Source: Microcoleus sp. CSU_2_2
GTDB lineage: Bacteria > Cyanobacteriota > Cyanobacteriia > Cyanobacteriales > Microcoleaceae
Reading direction: 5' to 3'
Assembly (NCBI GenBank): GCA_012035135.1
Contig: JAAUPI010000035.1
Span: 1-33,115, forward strand
Length of the DNA stretch: 33,115 nt
Made by a program: the position numbers and the translations under genes. Within the stretch, counting starts at the first letter, position 1; each line of letters starts with the position of its first letter. The notes beneath the pieces were generated by a model that worked only from the letters and a program-made list of their open reading frames with translations, ran no database searches and was not told the DNA's origin. This document shows positions 26,223 through 33,115 of the stretch, piece by piece.

Positions 26223-26286
26223 GAATACCCTACTCAAAACTTACTTGCAACGAAGCGTTGTTCGTACTCCTGCGGTAATCTGAAAA

Positions 26287-28578
26287 CTATTGAGAGTCAC
26301 GCGCCGCTGTTTTTGCCCGATCGATCTTCAAAATTAACACCCCCAAAGGTGGCAAACACAAATCGATCGAATAAGAACTATTGTGGAACCACCACTCATC
26401 AGTCCATTTGCCTCCCAAATTCCCCATATTGCTGCCACCGTACTCCCGCGCGTCGCTATTAAATAACTCCGTATAGAAACCCGGTTCCGGCACTCCTACC
26501 CGATAGTGAGAATGCGGCTGCGGCGTAAAATTGCAAACCGTCACCACAAACTCTTCTCCATCTTTCGATCGACGCACAAACGCCACAACACTGTGCCGAT
26601 TATCGCTACAATCAATCCAATCAAACCCTTCCTCAGCAAAATCTTGACTGTAAAGTGCCGTTTCGCTGCGGTATAAATTGTTCAAATCCTTAAAAAACAG
26701 CTTCAACTTTTGGTGGGGCTCAAATTGCAGCAAATTCCATTCCAAATCTCCCCAAACATTCCACTCTTGCCACTGGCCGAACTCCATCCCCATAAACATG
26801 GTTTTCTTGCCGGGATGAGCAAACATAAAAGTAAACAAACAGCGCACGTTTGCAAACTTTTGCCATTCGTCCCCAGGCATTTTTCCAATGATGTGACTCT
26901 TGCCGTGAACTACCTCATCGTGGGACAGGGCTAGCATAAAATTCTCGCTGTGGTTGTACCACATACTGAAAGTTATGTTGTTCTGGTGAAACTGGCGGAA
27001 CCACGGGTCCATGTGGTAGTAGTCGAGCATATCGTGCATCCAGCCCATGTTCCACTTCAGGTTGAAGCCCAAACCCCCTACATAAGTTGGCCAAGACACC
27101 ATCGGCCAAGAGGTAGATTCTTCCGCTATCGACAGTGCACCAGGGAAGTAGCTAAAAATTACGTGATTCGCCTGTCGCAGAAAATCCGCCGCCTCAATAT
27201 TTTCGCGGCCTCCGTATTGGTTAGTCAGCCATTCTCCGGGTTCGCGACAGTAATCCAAATACAGCATCGAAGCCACTGCATCGACCCGAATTCCGTCGAT
27301 GTGGTACTTGTCAAACCAGAACAAAGCATTTGCTACTAAGAAATTCCGCACCTCGTTGCGGCCGTAGTTAAATACCAGGGTTCCCCACTCCTTGTGTTCG
27401 CCCTTACGGGGATCGGCGTGTTCGTACAAGTGAGTCCCGTCAAAGAAAGCCAAACCGTGGCCGTCTTTCGGGAAATGTCCTGGTACCCAGTCCACCAGTA
27501 CACCAATGCCAGCGGCATGACATTGGTCAACAAAATACATCAAATCTTCCGGTTTGCCGTAGCGAGAAGTTGGGGCGAAATAGCCCGTTACTTGATATCC
27601 CCAAGAACCGTCGAAAGGATGTTCTGCCACGGGTAGCATTTCGATGTGGGTATATCCCAAATCCTTGACATATGGGATCATTCGATCGGCCAATTCCCGG
27701 TAAGTCAGAAAGCGCGCCCCAGGGTTTAATTCCGAAACCTGCACTGCTGGTTCTATTTCTCCATTTGGCAGCATGGCGGGTTCGCTAGCACTGGCGTGCA
27801 GCCAAGAACCCATGTGGCATTCGTAAACTGAAATCGGCTGCGTCAGTTGGTCAGTGTGTCGCCGCTGTTCTATCCAAGCGCTGTCGTGCCAAGTGTAGGT
27901 ATCTAAGTCGGTGACAATTGAAGCTGTTTTTGGTCGCACCTCTTGCTGAAAACCATAAGGGTCGGACTTTTCGTAGGGATGTCCGTCTTGGTTTTTGACT
28001 TCGTATTTGTAGTGAGTTCCGGCCCCAAGTCCCGGAATAAATAGTTCCCAGATGCCGTTTTGGGATTTCCGCATTTGATGTTTGCGACCATCCCAATAGT
28101 TGAAATCCCCTAAAACTGAAACGTTGCGAGCATTCGGAGCCCAAACTGCAAAATACACTCCTGTGATGCCGTCTACTTCGGTGAGGTGTGCCCCCAGTTT
28201 TTCGTAGATCCGGTGGTGATTGCCTTCTGAGAATAGGTGAAGGTCGAATTCTGTGAGTTTGGGCGATCGAAAAGCGTAGGGATCGTAGATAAAGCGCTCG
28301 TGTTCCCCTTCTTTGACCCGCAGTTGATAGTTGGCTAATTCTGGGGTTTCGATCGTGCATTCAAAAAAGTGAGGGTGATGCACTGATTTCATTGAATATT
28401 CAGCCCTCGCCTCTGGCAAAACTACCGATACCGCCTCCGCATTCGGTAGATAAGCTCGCACGGCCCAGATTTTTTGGCCGTTGTGTTCGATCGAGTGGGG
28501 GCCAAGCACTTCAAATGGATCGTGGTGCTGATTCCCCACAATCCGGTCAATCTGTTCAAATGGGACGGTCGCGGGCAT
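26287..28578 (-). CDS. glgB: 1,4-alpha-glucan branching enzyme
   Basis: A 763-aa GH13 enzyme (EC 2.4.1.18) that cuts alpha-1,4 glucan chains and rejoins them by alpha-1,6 bonds in glycogen synthesis. The N-terminal N1 module (about 1-105) and CBM48 (about 120-225) come first. The catalytic barrel has the nucleophile Asp433 (IRVDAVAS), the acid/base Glu486 (SIAEES) and Asp554 ([10 protein letters not shown]). Spacings match E. coli GlgB (Asp405, Glu458, Asp526) with a constant offset of 28. The C-terminal all-beta domain ends near 750. The ATG at 28578 follows an AGGTAGG ribosome-binding site. It is a single gene, and the length is normal for cyanobacteria. Confidence 0.97.
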   Translation of the reverse strand: MPATVPFEQIDRIVGNQHHDPFEVLGPHSIEHNGQKIWAVRAYLPNAEAVSVVLPEARAEYSMKSVHHPHFFECTIETPELANYQLRVKEGEHERFIYDPYAFRSPKLTEFDLHLFSEGNHHRIYEKLGAHLTEVDGITGVYFAVWAPNARNVSVLGDFNYWDGRKHQMRKSQNGIWELFIPGLGAGTHYKYEVKNQDGHPYEKSDPYGFQQEVRPKTASIVTDLDTYTWHDSAWIEQRRHTDQLTQPISVYECHMGSWLHASASEPAMLPNGEIEPAVQVSELNPGARFLTYRELADRMIPYVKDLGYTHIEMLPVAEHPFDGSWGYQVTGYFAPTSRYGKPEDLMYFVDQCHAAGIGVLVDWVPGHFPKDGHGLAFFDGTHLYEHADPRKGEHKEWGTLVFNYGRNEVRNFLVANALFWFDKYHIDGIRVDAVASMLYLDYCREPGEWLTNQYGGRENIEAADFLRQANHVIFSYFPGALSIAEESTSWPMVSWPTYVGGLGFNLKWNMGWMHDMLDYYHMDPWFRQFHQNNITFSMWYNHSENFMLALSHDEVVHGKSHIIGKMPGDEWQKFANVRCLFTFMFAHPGKKTMFMGMEFGQWQEWNVWGDLEWNLLQFEPHQKLKLFFKDLNNLYRSETALYSQDFAEEGFDWIDCSDNRHSVVAFVRRSKDGEEFVVTVCNFTPQPHSHYRVGVPEPGFYTELFNSDAREYGGSNMGNLGGKWTDEWWFHNSSYSIDLCLPPLGVLILKIDRAKTAARDSQ

Positions 28579-28839
28579 AAAACTACCTACCTGAATCTTT
28601 CACTAAAATGGCTTTCCGAACCTAAAGCTGCGCGTTACTTTACATTTCCATACAATTTTTATCGTTAATCGTACTACTGATTAACATAAATTTGCCTGTC
28701 TGGGTTGCTGCGCGCGCTCAATCCCAGACAGCCGGCAAAAAATTTGCTTACCCGTAGCCTAGCTGGGGTTTTGTTCCTAACATCTAAGTATAGAAATATC
28801 AAAACAACTTGAAAAATTTATATTTTTCTCAAAATATCC

Positions 28840-28868
28840 TTGACTTTTTCTTAACTGTGTGATATTAA
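28840..28868 (+). promoter_or_regulatory. Promoter-like site without a downstream gene
   Basis: TTGACT, exactly 17 bases, TATTAA. A hairpin CTCTTT-TTC-AAAGAG (28872-28886) lies directly at the expected transcript start. Possible start of a small RNA of up to several hundred nucleotides. Confidence 0.4.
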
Positions 28869-29363
28869 AGACTCTTTTTCAAAGAGCGGAGTCGATAGCA
28901 GCTAAGTATTAAGAATCATTAATAGCTTAAATTTTCACGTCCCAGCGAGCAAGTGGCGGGTGCAGTTTCACATGCTGGAGGCAGTGCTTCCCCGCAACTT
29001 TGGTAAATTTGGGCAATTCGATCGAACAGCCAAGGATACTCCTGCGGGTATTGAGAAATCAAAACTCAAGGAATCAGCAGCGTGGCAGCAACAAGATATG
29101 CCACGCTCAAGACATAGCCTTGACTGCCACAAAGTCCGCTTACGATTCGCTTACAAGGGCATCCCGTTCTTGGAAACTTACTCAAACTTGACGATTTGTA
29201 AGTTGATGTTTATTTCTTGCTTCATCCTAGGGGGTCGGCCCCTTATAGTTTACAGGCATAATTTTGGGCGAAACTCTGCCTGATGTCGAAGCAATCTGAA
29301 ATGGACGTACTGAAGTAGTAACAGCATCAGACAACTACTAACACCCAACTTGAGGCCCAGACT

Positions 29364-29420
29364 AATGGGAGCTAAAAATGCGAGGAGCGAACCATTTTTT
29401 AGCCACAGGCTAGGCCCATT
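29364..29420 (-). terminator. Imperfect long hairpin downstream of the lipoprotein gene
   Basis: CTAAAAATG (29372-29380) pairs with CATTTTTTAG (29393-29402) with one bulged T, and outer arms AATGGG (29364-29369) and CCCATT (29415-29420) close the structure. It starts about 27 bases after the lipoprotein stop codon. The A/T-rich stem is not a classical terminator, so the role is tentative. Confidence 0.35.
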
Positions 29421-29446
29421 GGGCGAGCACTCCGCGAGCTCCTTAA

Positions 29447-29686
29447 TTAGGGAGACTTTTTCGGAGAAGGAGAAGCTGTGCCACCTGCCGGAGACTTCTC
29501 AGCTCCTGGAGAAGCCTTAGGAGATTCCTTGGTTGCTGGAGAAGAAACAGGAGGAGGAGGAGTAGTGCCACCGCCAGCACCGCCTGGGGATGGGCTACTG
29601 GTGCCACCACCAGTCTCACCAGCACAGGCGCCCAGAGTGGCAGCCAAGCCTAGTACCAAAGTCAAACGAATCAATCCCTTGTTCAT
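29447..29686 (-). CDS. Small Ser/Pro/Gly-rich lipoprotein
   Basis: A 79-aa secreted lipoprotein of unknown function. The signal peptide (MNKGLIRLTLVLGLAATLGAC) ends in a clear lipobox, LGAC, with lipidation expected at the Cys at residue 21. The mature part is short, low in complexity and rich in Gly, Ser, Pro and Lys (repeated SPSP and SPKKSP-like stretches), so it is likely unfolded. The ATG at 29686 has AAGGAG five bases upstream, which decides the start over an in-frame GTG six bases earlier. No operon partner is seen. Such small lipoproteins are common in cyanobacteria and may be stress-related, but nothing here shows a role. Confidence 0.82.
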   Translation of the reverse strand: MNKGLIRLTLVLGLAATLGACAGETGGGTSSPSPGGAGGGTTPPPPVSSPATKESPKASPGAEKSPAGGTASPSPKKSP

Positions 29687-30332
29687 AAACACTCCTTAAC
29701 ATTGAAAACCCATCGCAAAGGAAGGGAATAGTGTACTTGAGAACTAATGCTGACACGAATAGATCGACTATTCGCTCGTTGATTACAATACTGCATTTAG
29801 TCACTTGACATACTCACCGCCCTAAAAATGCGGTGATTTTTGACACGACCTTGGGTGATGCTACTTTGGGTAGTCTGACTCGCCCGACCTGTCGATTTAG
29901 AGTCGTGGCAATGCCCTATCCCAACTCTTCTACATTAGACCACAGGATTGGGCAGCAGATTCAGAAAAGCCGTCAAGCTGATGACGGGGTTTTAAACCCA
30001 GTTTTCCGATCGTCTCACACCCACTCTCGTTTTGAGGTTTCCTGCCTGCGGTGCTGGGGTGTCGGCACTTCCAGACATTAGCAGGCTCTCCCCATCAAAT
30101 AGAGGGTTCTAATTGCCCATATTCACTACCAGCATCCTCACCGGCAAAAATTTGCTGTTTTTTGCAAATCCTGAAGTCAAAAAGACCCGTGGTAGGATGG
30201 TTTGGTTGGTTTGTGAGGTATCTTTGGTAAGGATAACCGATCGAACAGAGATTGCCACAATTCGCGATCGCTAAAAAAACTCAAAATCTCGATCGAGCCG
30301 AAGCTGCCACACTGTAAGTATTGGTGAACTCT
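29687..30332. other. 646-base intergenic region, possible IS remnant
   Basis: No supported gene. A perfect 7-bp stem TCACCGC/GCGGTGA (29816-29838) preceded by TTGACATAC and followed by TTTTT resembles the subterminal hairpin of IS200/IS605-type elements in cyanobacteria. The next 250 bases have coding-like composition (an 82-codon open frame at 29833-30081) but no recognisable transposase motif. The region to 30332 presumably holds the ftsL promoter; no clear boxes were found. Confidence 0.45.
29807..29843. mobile_element. Possible IS200/IS605-type end remnant (hairpin)
   Basis: TTGACATAC, then TCACCGC-CCTAAAAAT-GCGGTGA, then TTTTT. The arrangement is like hairpins at the ends of IS200/IS605 family elements as I remember them from cyanobacteria. 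No tnpA or tnpB sequence was found beside it. It could equally be a terminator for plus-strand transcription. Confidence 0.28.
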
Positions 30333-30917
30333 ATGACTGCTGCTATCAGATCTGCGGATTCTCGCCGCTCCCGAGCTGCCCGCAAGCCCGCTGTAGGGCC
30401 CGCCAACAGCAAAGTTACTCCCATTTCCCGAGCGAGGCGGGCTCGTACTGGGCCGGTACTGCCCGACTACTCGGCAGCCGAACAGGCACTAACTGAGCCC
30501 GGCCAGTCAGCATCCGTTCTCAAAGTCTTGCCCGATCGGACTTTGCAGCCTATGTGGCTGCGATCGCTCCTGCGGGTGCAGCAAGCCTCTTCAGTTATGG
30601 TTGTACTGCTATTGGGTACAGCTTTGAGTCTCTACGGCTTGACTGTTTACGGCGAGCAGCGCTGGAGTCAAGAGTATCAAAAACTGGAAACTCTGCGCCT
30701 CCGCGAACAGCAGTTGAGTGCGGCTAGCGAAGTCTTGAAACATCAACTAGCTAAAGAGGCCGAAAATCCCGAAACGGGTTTGGCACCGCAAAATCCGGCT
30801 GCTCCAATTTTCTTGCAGCCACTTCCAGAAAGTCGATCGCCCGCTGGGACTCAGCCACCAAACTCGGAACCCGATGTCGCGAATCGAGATGCTGTTAAAA
30901 CTCCTTTGGGCTATTGA
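30333..30917 (+). CDS. FtsL-like cell division protein
   Basis: Bitopic membrane protein of 194 aa. A basic, Ala/Arg-rich cytoplasmic part (about 1-80) is followed by one membrane segment (about 86-106) and a short heptad-patterned coiled coil (about 108-143), then a Pro-rich tail. This is the layout of FtsL, which joins FtsB and FtsQ and helps activate the septal synthase. Sequence similarity of FtsL proteins is always weak, so the call rests on layout and on ftsI lying 83 bp downstream. The ATG at 30333 is preferred over a TTG twelve bases earlier. The N-terminal part is much longer than in E. coli FtsL, as in other cyanobacteria. Confidence 0.72.
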   Translation: MTAAIRSADSRRSRAARKPAVGPANSKVTPISRARRARTGPVLPDYSAAEQALTEPGQSASVLKVLPDRTLQPMWLRSLLRVQQASSVMVVLLLGTALSLYGLTVYGEQRWSQEYQKLETLRLREQQLSAASEVLKHQLAKEAENPETGLAPQNPAAPIFLQPLPESRSPAGTQPPNSEPDVANRDAVKTPLGY

Positions 30918-30928
30918 TCGGGAAAGCG

Positions 30929-30957
30929 GGCATGGGACATGGGGCATGGGCATGGGA
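30929..30957. repeat. Short ATGGG-rich repeat between ftsL and ftsI
   Basis: A run of CATGGG units (CATGGGACATGGGGCATGGG and on) with changing 6-8 base spacing fills part of the 83-bp gap. Probably another small intergenic repeat. Confidence 0.5.
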
Positions 30958-31000
30958 AGTCGATAATTAGTATTTCAAACCTTCTTCCTTCTTCTGAATT

Positions 31001-32902
31001 ATGAGCTACGACCCCCGTTTTGACCGCTATAGATCGAACTTCAAACGCCCAAAACTGCCGGACGCTCGCAGCTTGTGGGATAAACAAACTAAACGCTCTG
31101 TTTCGGATTCTGCTAGCAGACAGCCTCAAGAGCCAACTCCACCTTTTCCTCGGCCACCGGCGGAGCGCTTAAAACGCAGTAAGTTCCGCTTGTGGGCTGT
31201 GTGGGCGGTGTTGATGCTGGGCGGGCTGGGGTTGGCAGTGAATTTGTTTTATTTGCAAGTGACGCGAGCTCCAGCGTTGCGAAAACAGGCCGAGCAACAG
31301 CAAACTCAGAAAACGAAGCCGTTTGTGCCGAGACGCCCGATAATTGACCGCAGTGGGAATGTTTTGGCGATCGATCGACAGGTGTACACGCTCTACGCTC
31401 ACCCGAAGTTATTTCACCACACTAAGGCTGAAATTGCGGCCTCATTGGCTCCCCTGCTTCCCATCAAAGCGAGTGCGGGCAATACGCCGGAAACTGAATT
31501 GCTGCAAAAGTTCAATCTTGCTGAAAGCGGGATTATCATTGCTGATTGGCTGCCTCAGGAAGTTGCCGATCGAGTCGCGGGGATGCAAATTAAATACAGT
31601 CCGGTTGACGGTTTGGAGTTGGTGCGACAGCAGCAGCGTTTTTACCCGCAGCAGGAGTTGGCGGCGGATATCCTCGGTTATGTCGATGGGGATCGCAAAG
31701 GGCAAGCGGGGGTAGAATACAGCCAACAAAATTTGCTGGAACGATCGATGCCGTCGATTCAATTTAGCAGGTCGATCGACGGTCATTGGCTACCCGATGG
31801 ACTGTCGGCGGGATTTGTCCAGTTTGATGACTTGAAATTGCAATTGACAATCGACAGCCGTTTACAGCGCGCGGCCCGGATTGCTCTCAAGGAAAAAATG
31901 GAGAAACACGGGGCGAAGCGAGGCACGGTGATTGTCATGGATGCCCGTAACGGGGAGTTGCTATCGATGGTGGCGGAACCTTCTTATGACCCGAATAAGT
32001 ATTTTGATTTTGGTTTGGAACGCTATAAAAATTGGGCTGTAACCGATGTTTACGAACCGGGTTCGACTTTTAAAGCGATTAATGTGGCGATCGCCCTAGA
32101 AGCTGGTACTATCAAATCTGATAGTGTGTTTAACGATGAAGGTCGTCTTTACATGGATACCTGGACTATCAGTAATTCTGATTACAAACAAGCAGGTGCT
32201 CGCGGCCCTTCAACTGTCACTCAGATTTTGAAACATTCTAGCAACGTAGGCATGGTACACATCATGAGAACAATGAAATCTTCTCTGTACTACCAAGCTC
32301 TAGAAAAACTCGGACTAGGACAAACTACGGGAACAGATTTGCCTTTTGAAGTAACTAGCCAGCTCAAAAAGCGAGAGCAATTTATTAATTCTCGTGTGGA
32401 AGTTGCTACTACTGCTTTTGGTCAGGGTTTTTCCATAACTCCGATCCAGTTGGTGCAACTTAACGGGGCTTTGGCCAACGGGGGCAAGTTAGTAACTCCT
32501 CACGTTGTGCGGGGACTTTTTGATCGGGAAGGTCAAGCTTATTGGAAACTTCCGAGAAGTGTATCGAGGCAAGTTTTTTCGCCGGAAACTACTAAGCAAG
32601 TTTTAGAAATGATGGAAACTGTAGTTGATGGAGGTACGGGGAAAGCTGCACAAATCCCTGGGTATCGGATTGCTGGGAAAACGGGTACTGCTCAAAAAGC
32701 TAATGCTGGAGGCGGTTATTCTAAGAAGGCGATAATTACTAGTTTTGTGGGGATTATGCCTGTGGAAGCACCTCGGTATGTGGTGCTGGCGGTAATTGAT
32801 GAACCTGAGGGAGGTTCGGGGGGGACGGTGGCGGCGCCGATTGTCGAGTCTGTGATGGAGGCGCTGATTAGTATTGAGAAAATTCCACCTAGTAAAAAAT
32901 AG
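31001..32902 (+). CDS. ftsI: Septal peptidoglycan transpeptidase FtsI (class B PBP)
   Basis: A 633-aa class B penicillin-binding protein (PBP3 type) that cross-links septal peptidoglycan in the periplasm. A Pro-rich cytoplasmic part (1-60) is followed by one membrane segment (about 64-84), a dimerisation/pedestal domain (about 105-275) starting RRPIIDRSGNVLA, and the transpeptidase domain (about 310-620). The active-site motifs are Ser355-T-F-Lys358, Ser413-S-Asn415 and Lys560-T-G. The motif order and spacing are normal and nothing is missing. It follows an ftsL-like gene, as in dcw clusters, although no mur genes are in the window. No strong ribosome-binding site precedes the ATG at 31001. 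Confidence 0.95.
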   Translation: MSYDPRFDRYRSNFKRPKLPDARSLWDKQTKRSVSDSASRQPQEPTPPFPRPPAERLKRSKFRLWAVWAVLMLGGLGLAVNLFYLQVTRAPALRKQAEQQQTQKTKPFVPRRPIIDRSGNVLAIDRQVYTLYAHPKLFHHTKAEIAASLAPLLPIKASAGNTPETELLQKFNLAESGIIIADWLPQEVADRVAGMQIKYSPVDGLELVRQQQRFYPQQELAADILGYVDGDRKGQAGVEYSQQNLLERSMPSIQFSRSIDGHWLPDGLSAGFVQFDDLKLQLTIDSRLQRAARIALKEKMEKHGAKRGTVIVMDARNGELLSMVAEPSYDPNKYFDFGLERYKNWAVTDVYEPGSTFKAINVAIALEAGTIKSDSVFNDEGRLYMDTWTISNSDYKQAGARGPSTVTQILKHSSNVGMVHIMRTMKSSLYYQALEKLGLGQTTGTDLPFEVTSQLKKREQFINSRVEVATTAFGQGFSITPIQLVQLNGALANGGKLVTPHVVRGLFDREGQAYWKLPRSVSRQVFSPETTKQVLEMMETVVDGGTGKAAQIPGYRIAGKTGTAQKANAGGGYSKKAIITSFVGIMPVEAPRYVVLAVIDEPEGGSGGTVAAPIVESVMEALISIEKIPPSKK

Positions 32903-32908
32903 TTGATT

Positions 32909-32934
32909 GTAGGGAAACGGCACTGCCGTGTCCT
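32909..32934. repeat. Palindromic dispersed element, copy 2 (inverted)
   Basis: Reverse-complement copy of the element at 1245-1271, placed seven bases after the ftsI stop codon. Its ACGGCACTGCCGT palindrome could form a small hairpin in the ftsI transcript. Confidence 0.75.
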
Positions 32935-32979
32935 GATTTCGGGTAATGGGTAATATCGATCGGATCGGATGTAATCGTT

Positions 32980-33115
32980 ATTATCGATCGATCTTTTTGA
33001 TGTAATCGTTGATAACGGGGGAAAGAAAGAGGACACGGCAATGCCGTTTCCCTACGCCAAATTATCGATCGATCTTTTTGATGTAATCGTTGATAACGGG
33101 GGAAAGAAAGAGGAC
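32980..33115. repeat. 81-bp tandem repeat cut by the window edge
   Basis: The 55 bases at 32980-33034 recur exactly at 33061-33115, a period of 81. Each unit carries ATCGATCGATC, a TGATGTAATCGTTGATAAC segment and, in the complete unit, the palindromic element (33029-33055). A partial earlier unit (GGATGTAATCGTTATTATCG) lies around 32967-32988. The array continues past the window. Confidence 0.85.

Larger units (their letters stand above)
28579..29446. other. 868-base non-coding stretch upstream of glgB
   Basis: No supported gene. It should contain the glgB promoter near 28600-28700 on the minus strand; no convincing box pair was found. On the plus strand there is a well-spaced promoter-like site (28840-28868) followed at once by a hairpin, but no gene reads away from it. 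A 107-codon open frame at 28960-29283 has no recognisable domain. Near the right end is an extended imperfect hairpin (29364-29420) where the lipoprotein transcript would end. Confidence 0.55.

Noticed and set aside
27851..28360. 169-codon minus-strand open frame within glgB
   Set aside because: Out-of-frame shadow of a complete glgB with all catalytic residues.
28960..29283. 107-codon plus-strand open frame in the glgB upstream region
   Set aside because: No recognisable domain, no ribosome-binding site and mixed composition; retained only as part of a possible RNA.
29833..30081. 82-codon plus-strand open frame next to the hairpin at 29816
   Set aside because: Two Cys-x-x-Cys-like spots suggested a TnpB zinc finger, but the spacing and neighbouring motifs do not fit. 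Not called as a gene or pseudogene.
1..33115. tRNA genes and CRISPR arrays
   Set aside because: No GGTTCGAATCC-like T-arm with matching acceptor stem and no regularly spaced repeats of 25-40 bases with unique spacers were seen. The repeats found are heptamers, palindromes or one 81-bp tandem.

Overview
The window looks like part of the chromosome of a filamentous cyanobacterium of the Oscillatoria/Microcoleus type. This is an inference from several signs: many HIP1 octamers (GCGATCGC), heptanucleotide tandem repeats between genes, REC-first multi-PAS hybrid kinases, an Rcp1-type response regulator, an HpsJ-like membrane protein, and cyanobacterial-style FtsL/FtsI and GlgB. No tRNA, rRNA, CRISPR array or intact transposase was seen.

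Layout. (1) 1-13.9 kb is a signalling block. A small Rcp1-type response regulator (+) converges on three minus-strand kinase genes that may form one operon. They are a giant hybrid kinase (REC, 9 PAS, 2 GAF, HisKA, HATPase, REC), a 401-aa REC-kinase, and a 1530-aa REC-7xPAS-GAF-kinase. A good sigma70-type promoter (TTGGCA, 17 nt, TATAAT) lies in front of the giant kinase and fixes its start. The last GAF of each large kinase carries a pair of cysteines exactly 28 residues apart, with a DPCF or DSCL motif and then C-Y or C-H. That is the pattern of DXCF cyanobacteriochrome photosensors.

(2) 14.2-16.7 kb holds phosphoenolpyruvate synthase (ppsA, +).

(3) 16.8-23.6 kb is all on the minus strand. 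In transcription order it runs rfaE2 (sugar-phosphate nucleotidyltransferase), rsbR, rsbS, rsbT, an RsbT-like ATPase fused to a SpoIIE/PP2C phosphatase, an RsbT-like ATPase fused to a histidine kinase, and an MBOAT O-acyltransferase. This is a stressosome (RsbR/S/T) whose output appears to be a histidine kinase, since no sigma-B, RsbV or RsbW is present. The acyltransferase suggests an envelope-polysaccharide link.

(4) 24.3-26.1 kb (+) has an HpsJ-like membrane coiled-coil protein and a family 2 glycosyltransferase, again envelope polysaccharide.

(5) 26.3-28.6 kb (-) is the glycogen branching enzyme glgB.

(6) 28.6-30.3 kb is mostly non-coding, with one small lipoprotein gene, a promoter-like site with no gene after it, several hairpins and possible insertion-sequence debris.

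(7) 30.3-32.9 kb (+) is an ftsL-like gene followed by ftsI. The window ends inside an 81-bp tandem repeat.

Intergenic DNA is rich in small repeats: GATTTTA, GTCAGTA/GTTATTA and CTGTTGA heptamers, a GGTGCGTCGCT inverted repeat (2 copies), a palindromic GGACACGGCAGTGCC element (3 copies) and a GAAACCCGG hairpin. The main points for follow-up are the two candidate bilin-binding GAF domains and the stressosome wired to a histidine kinase.
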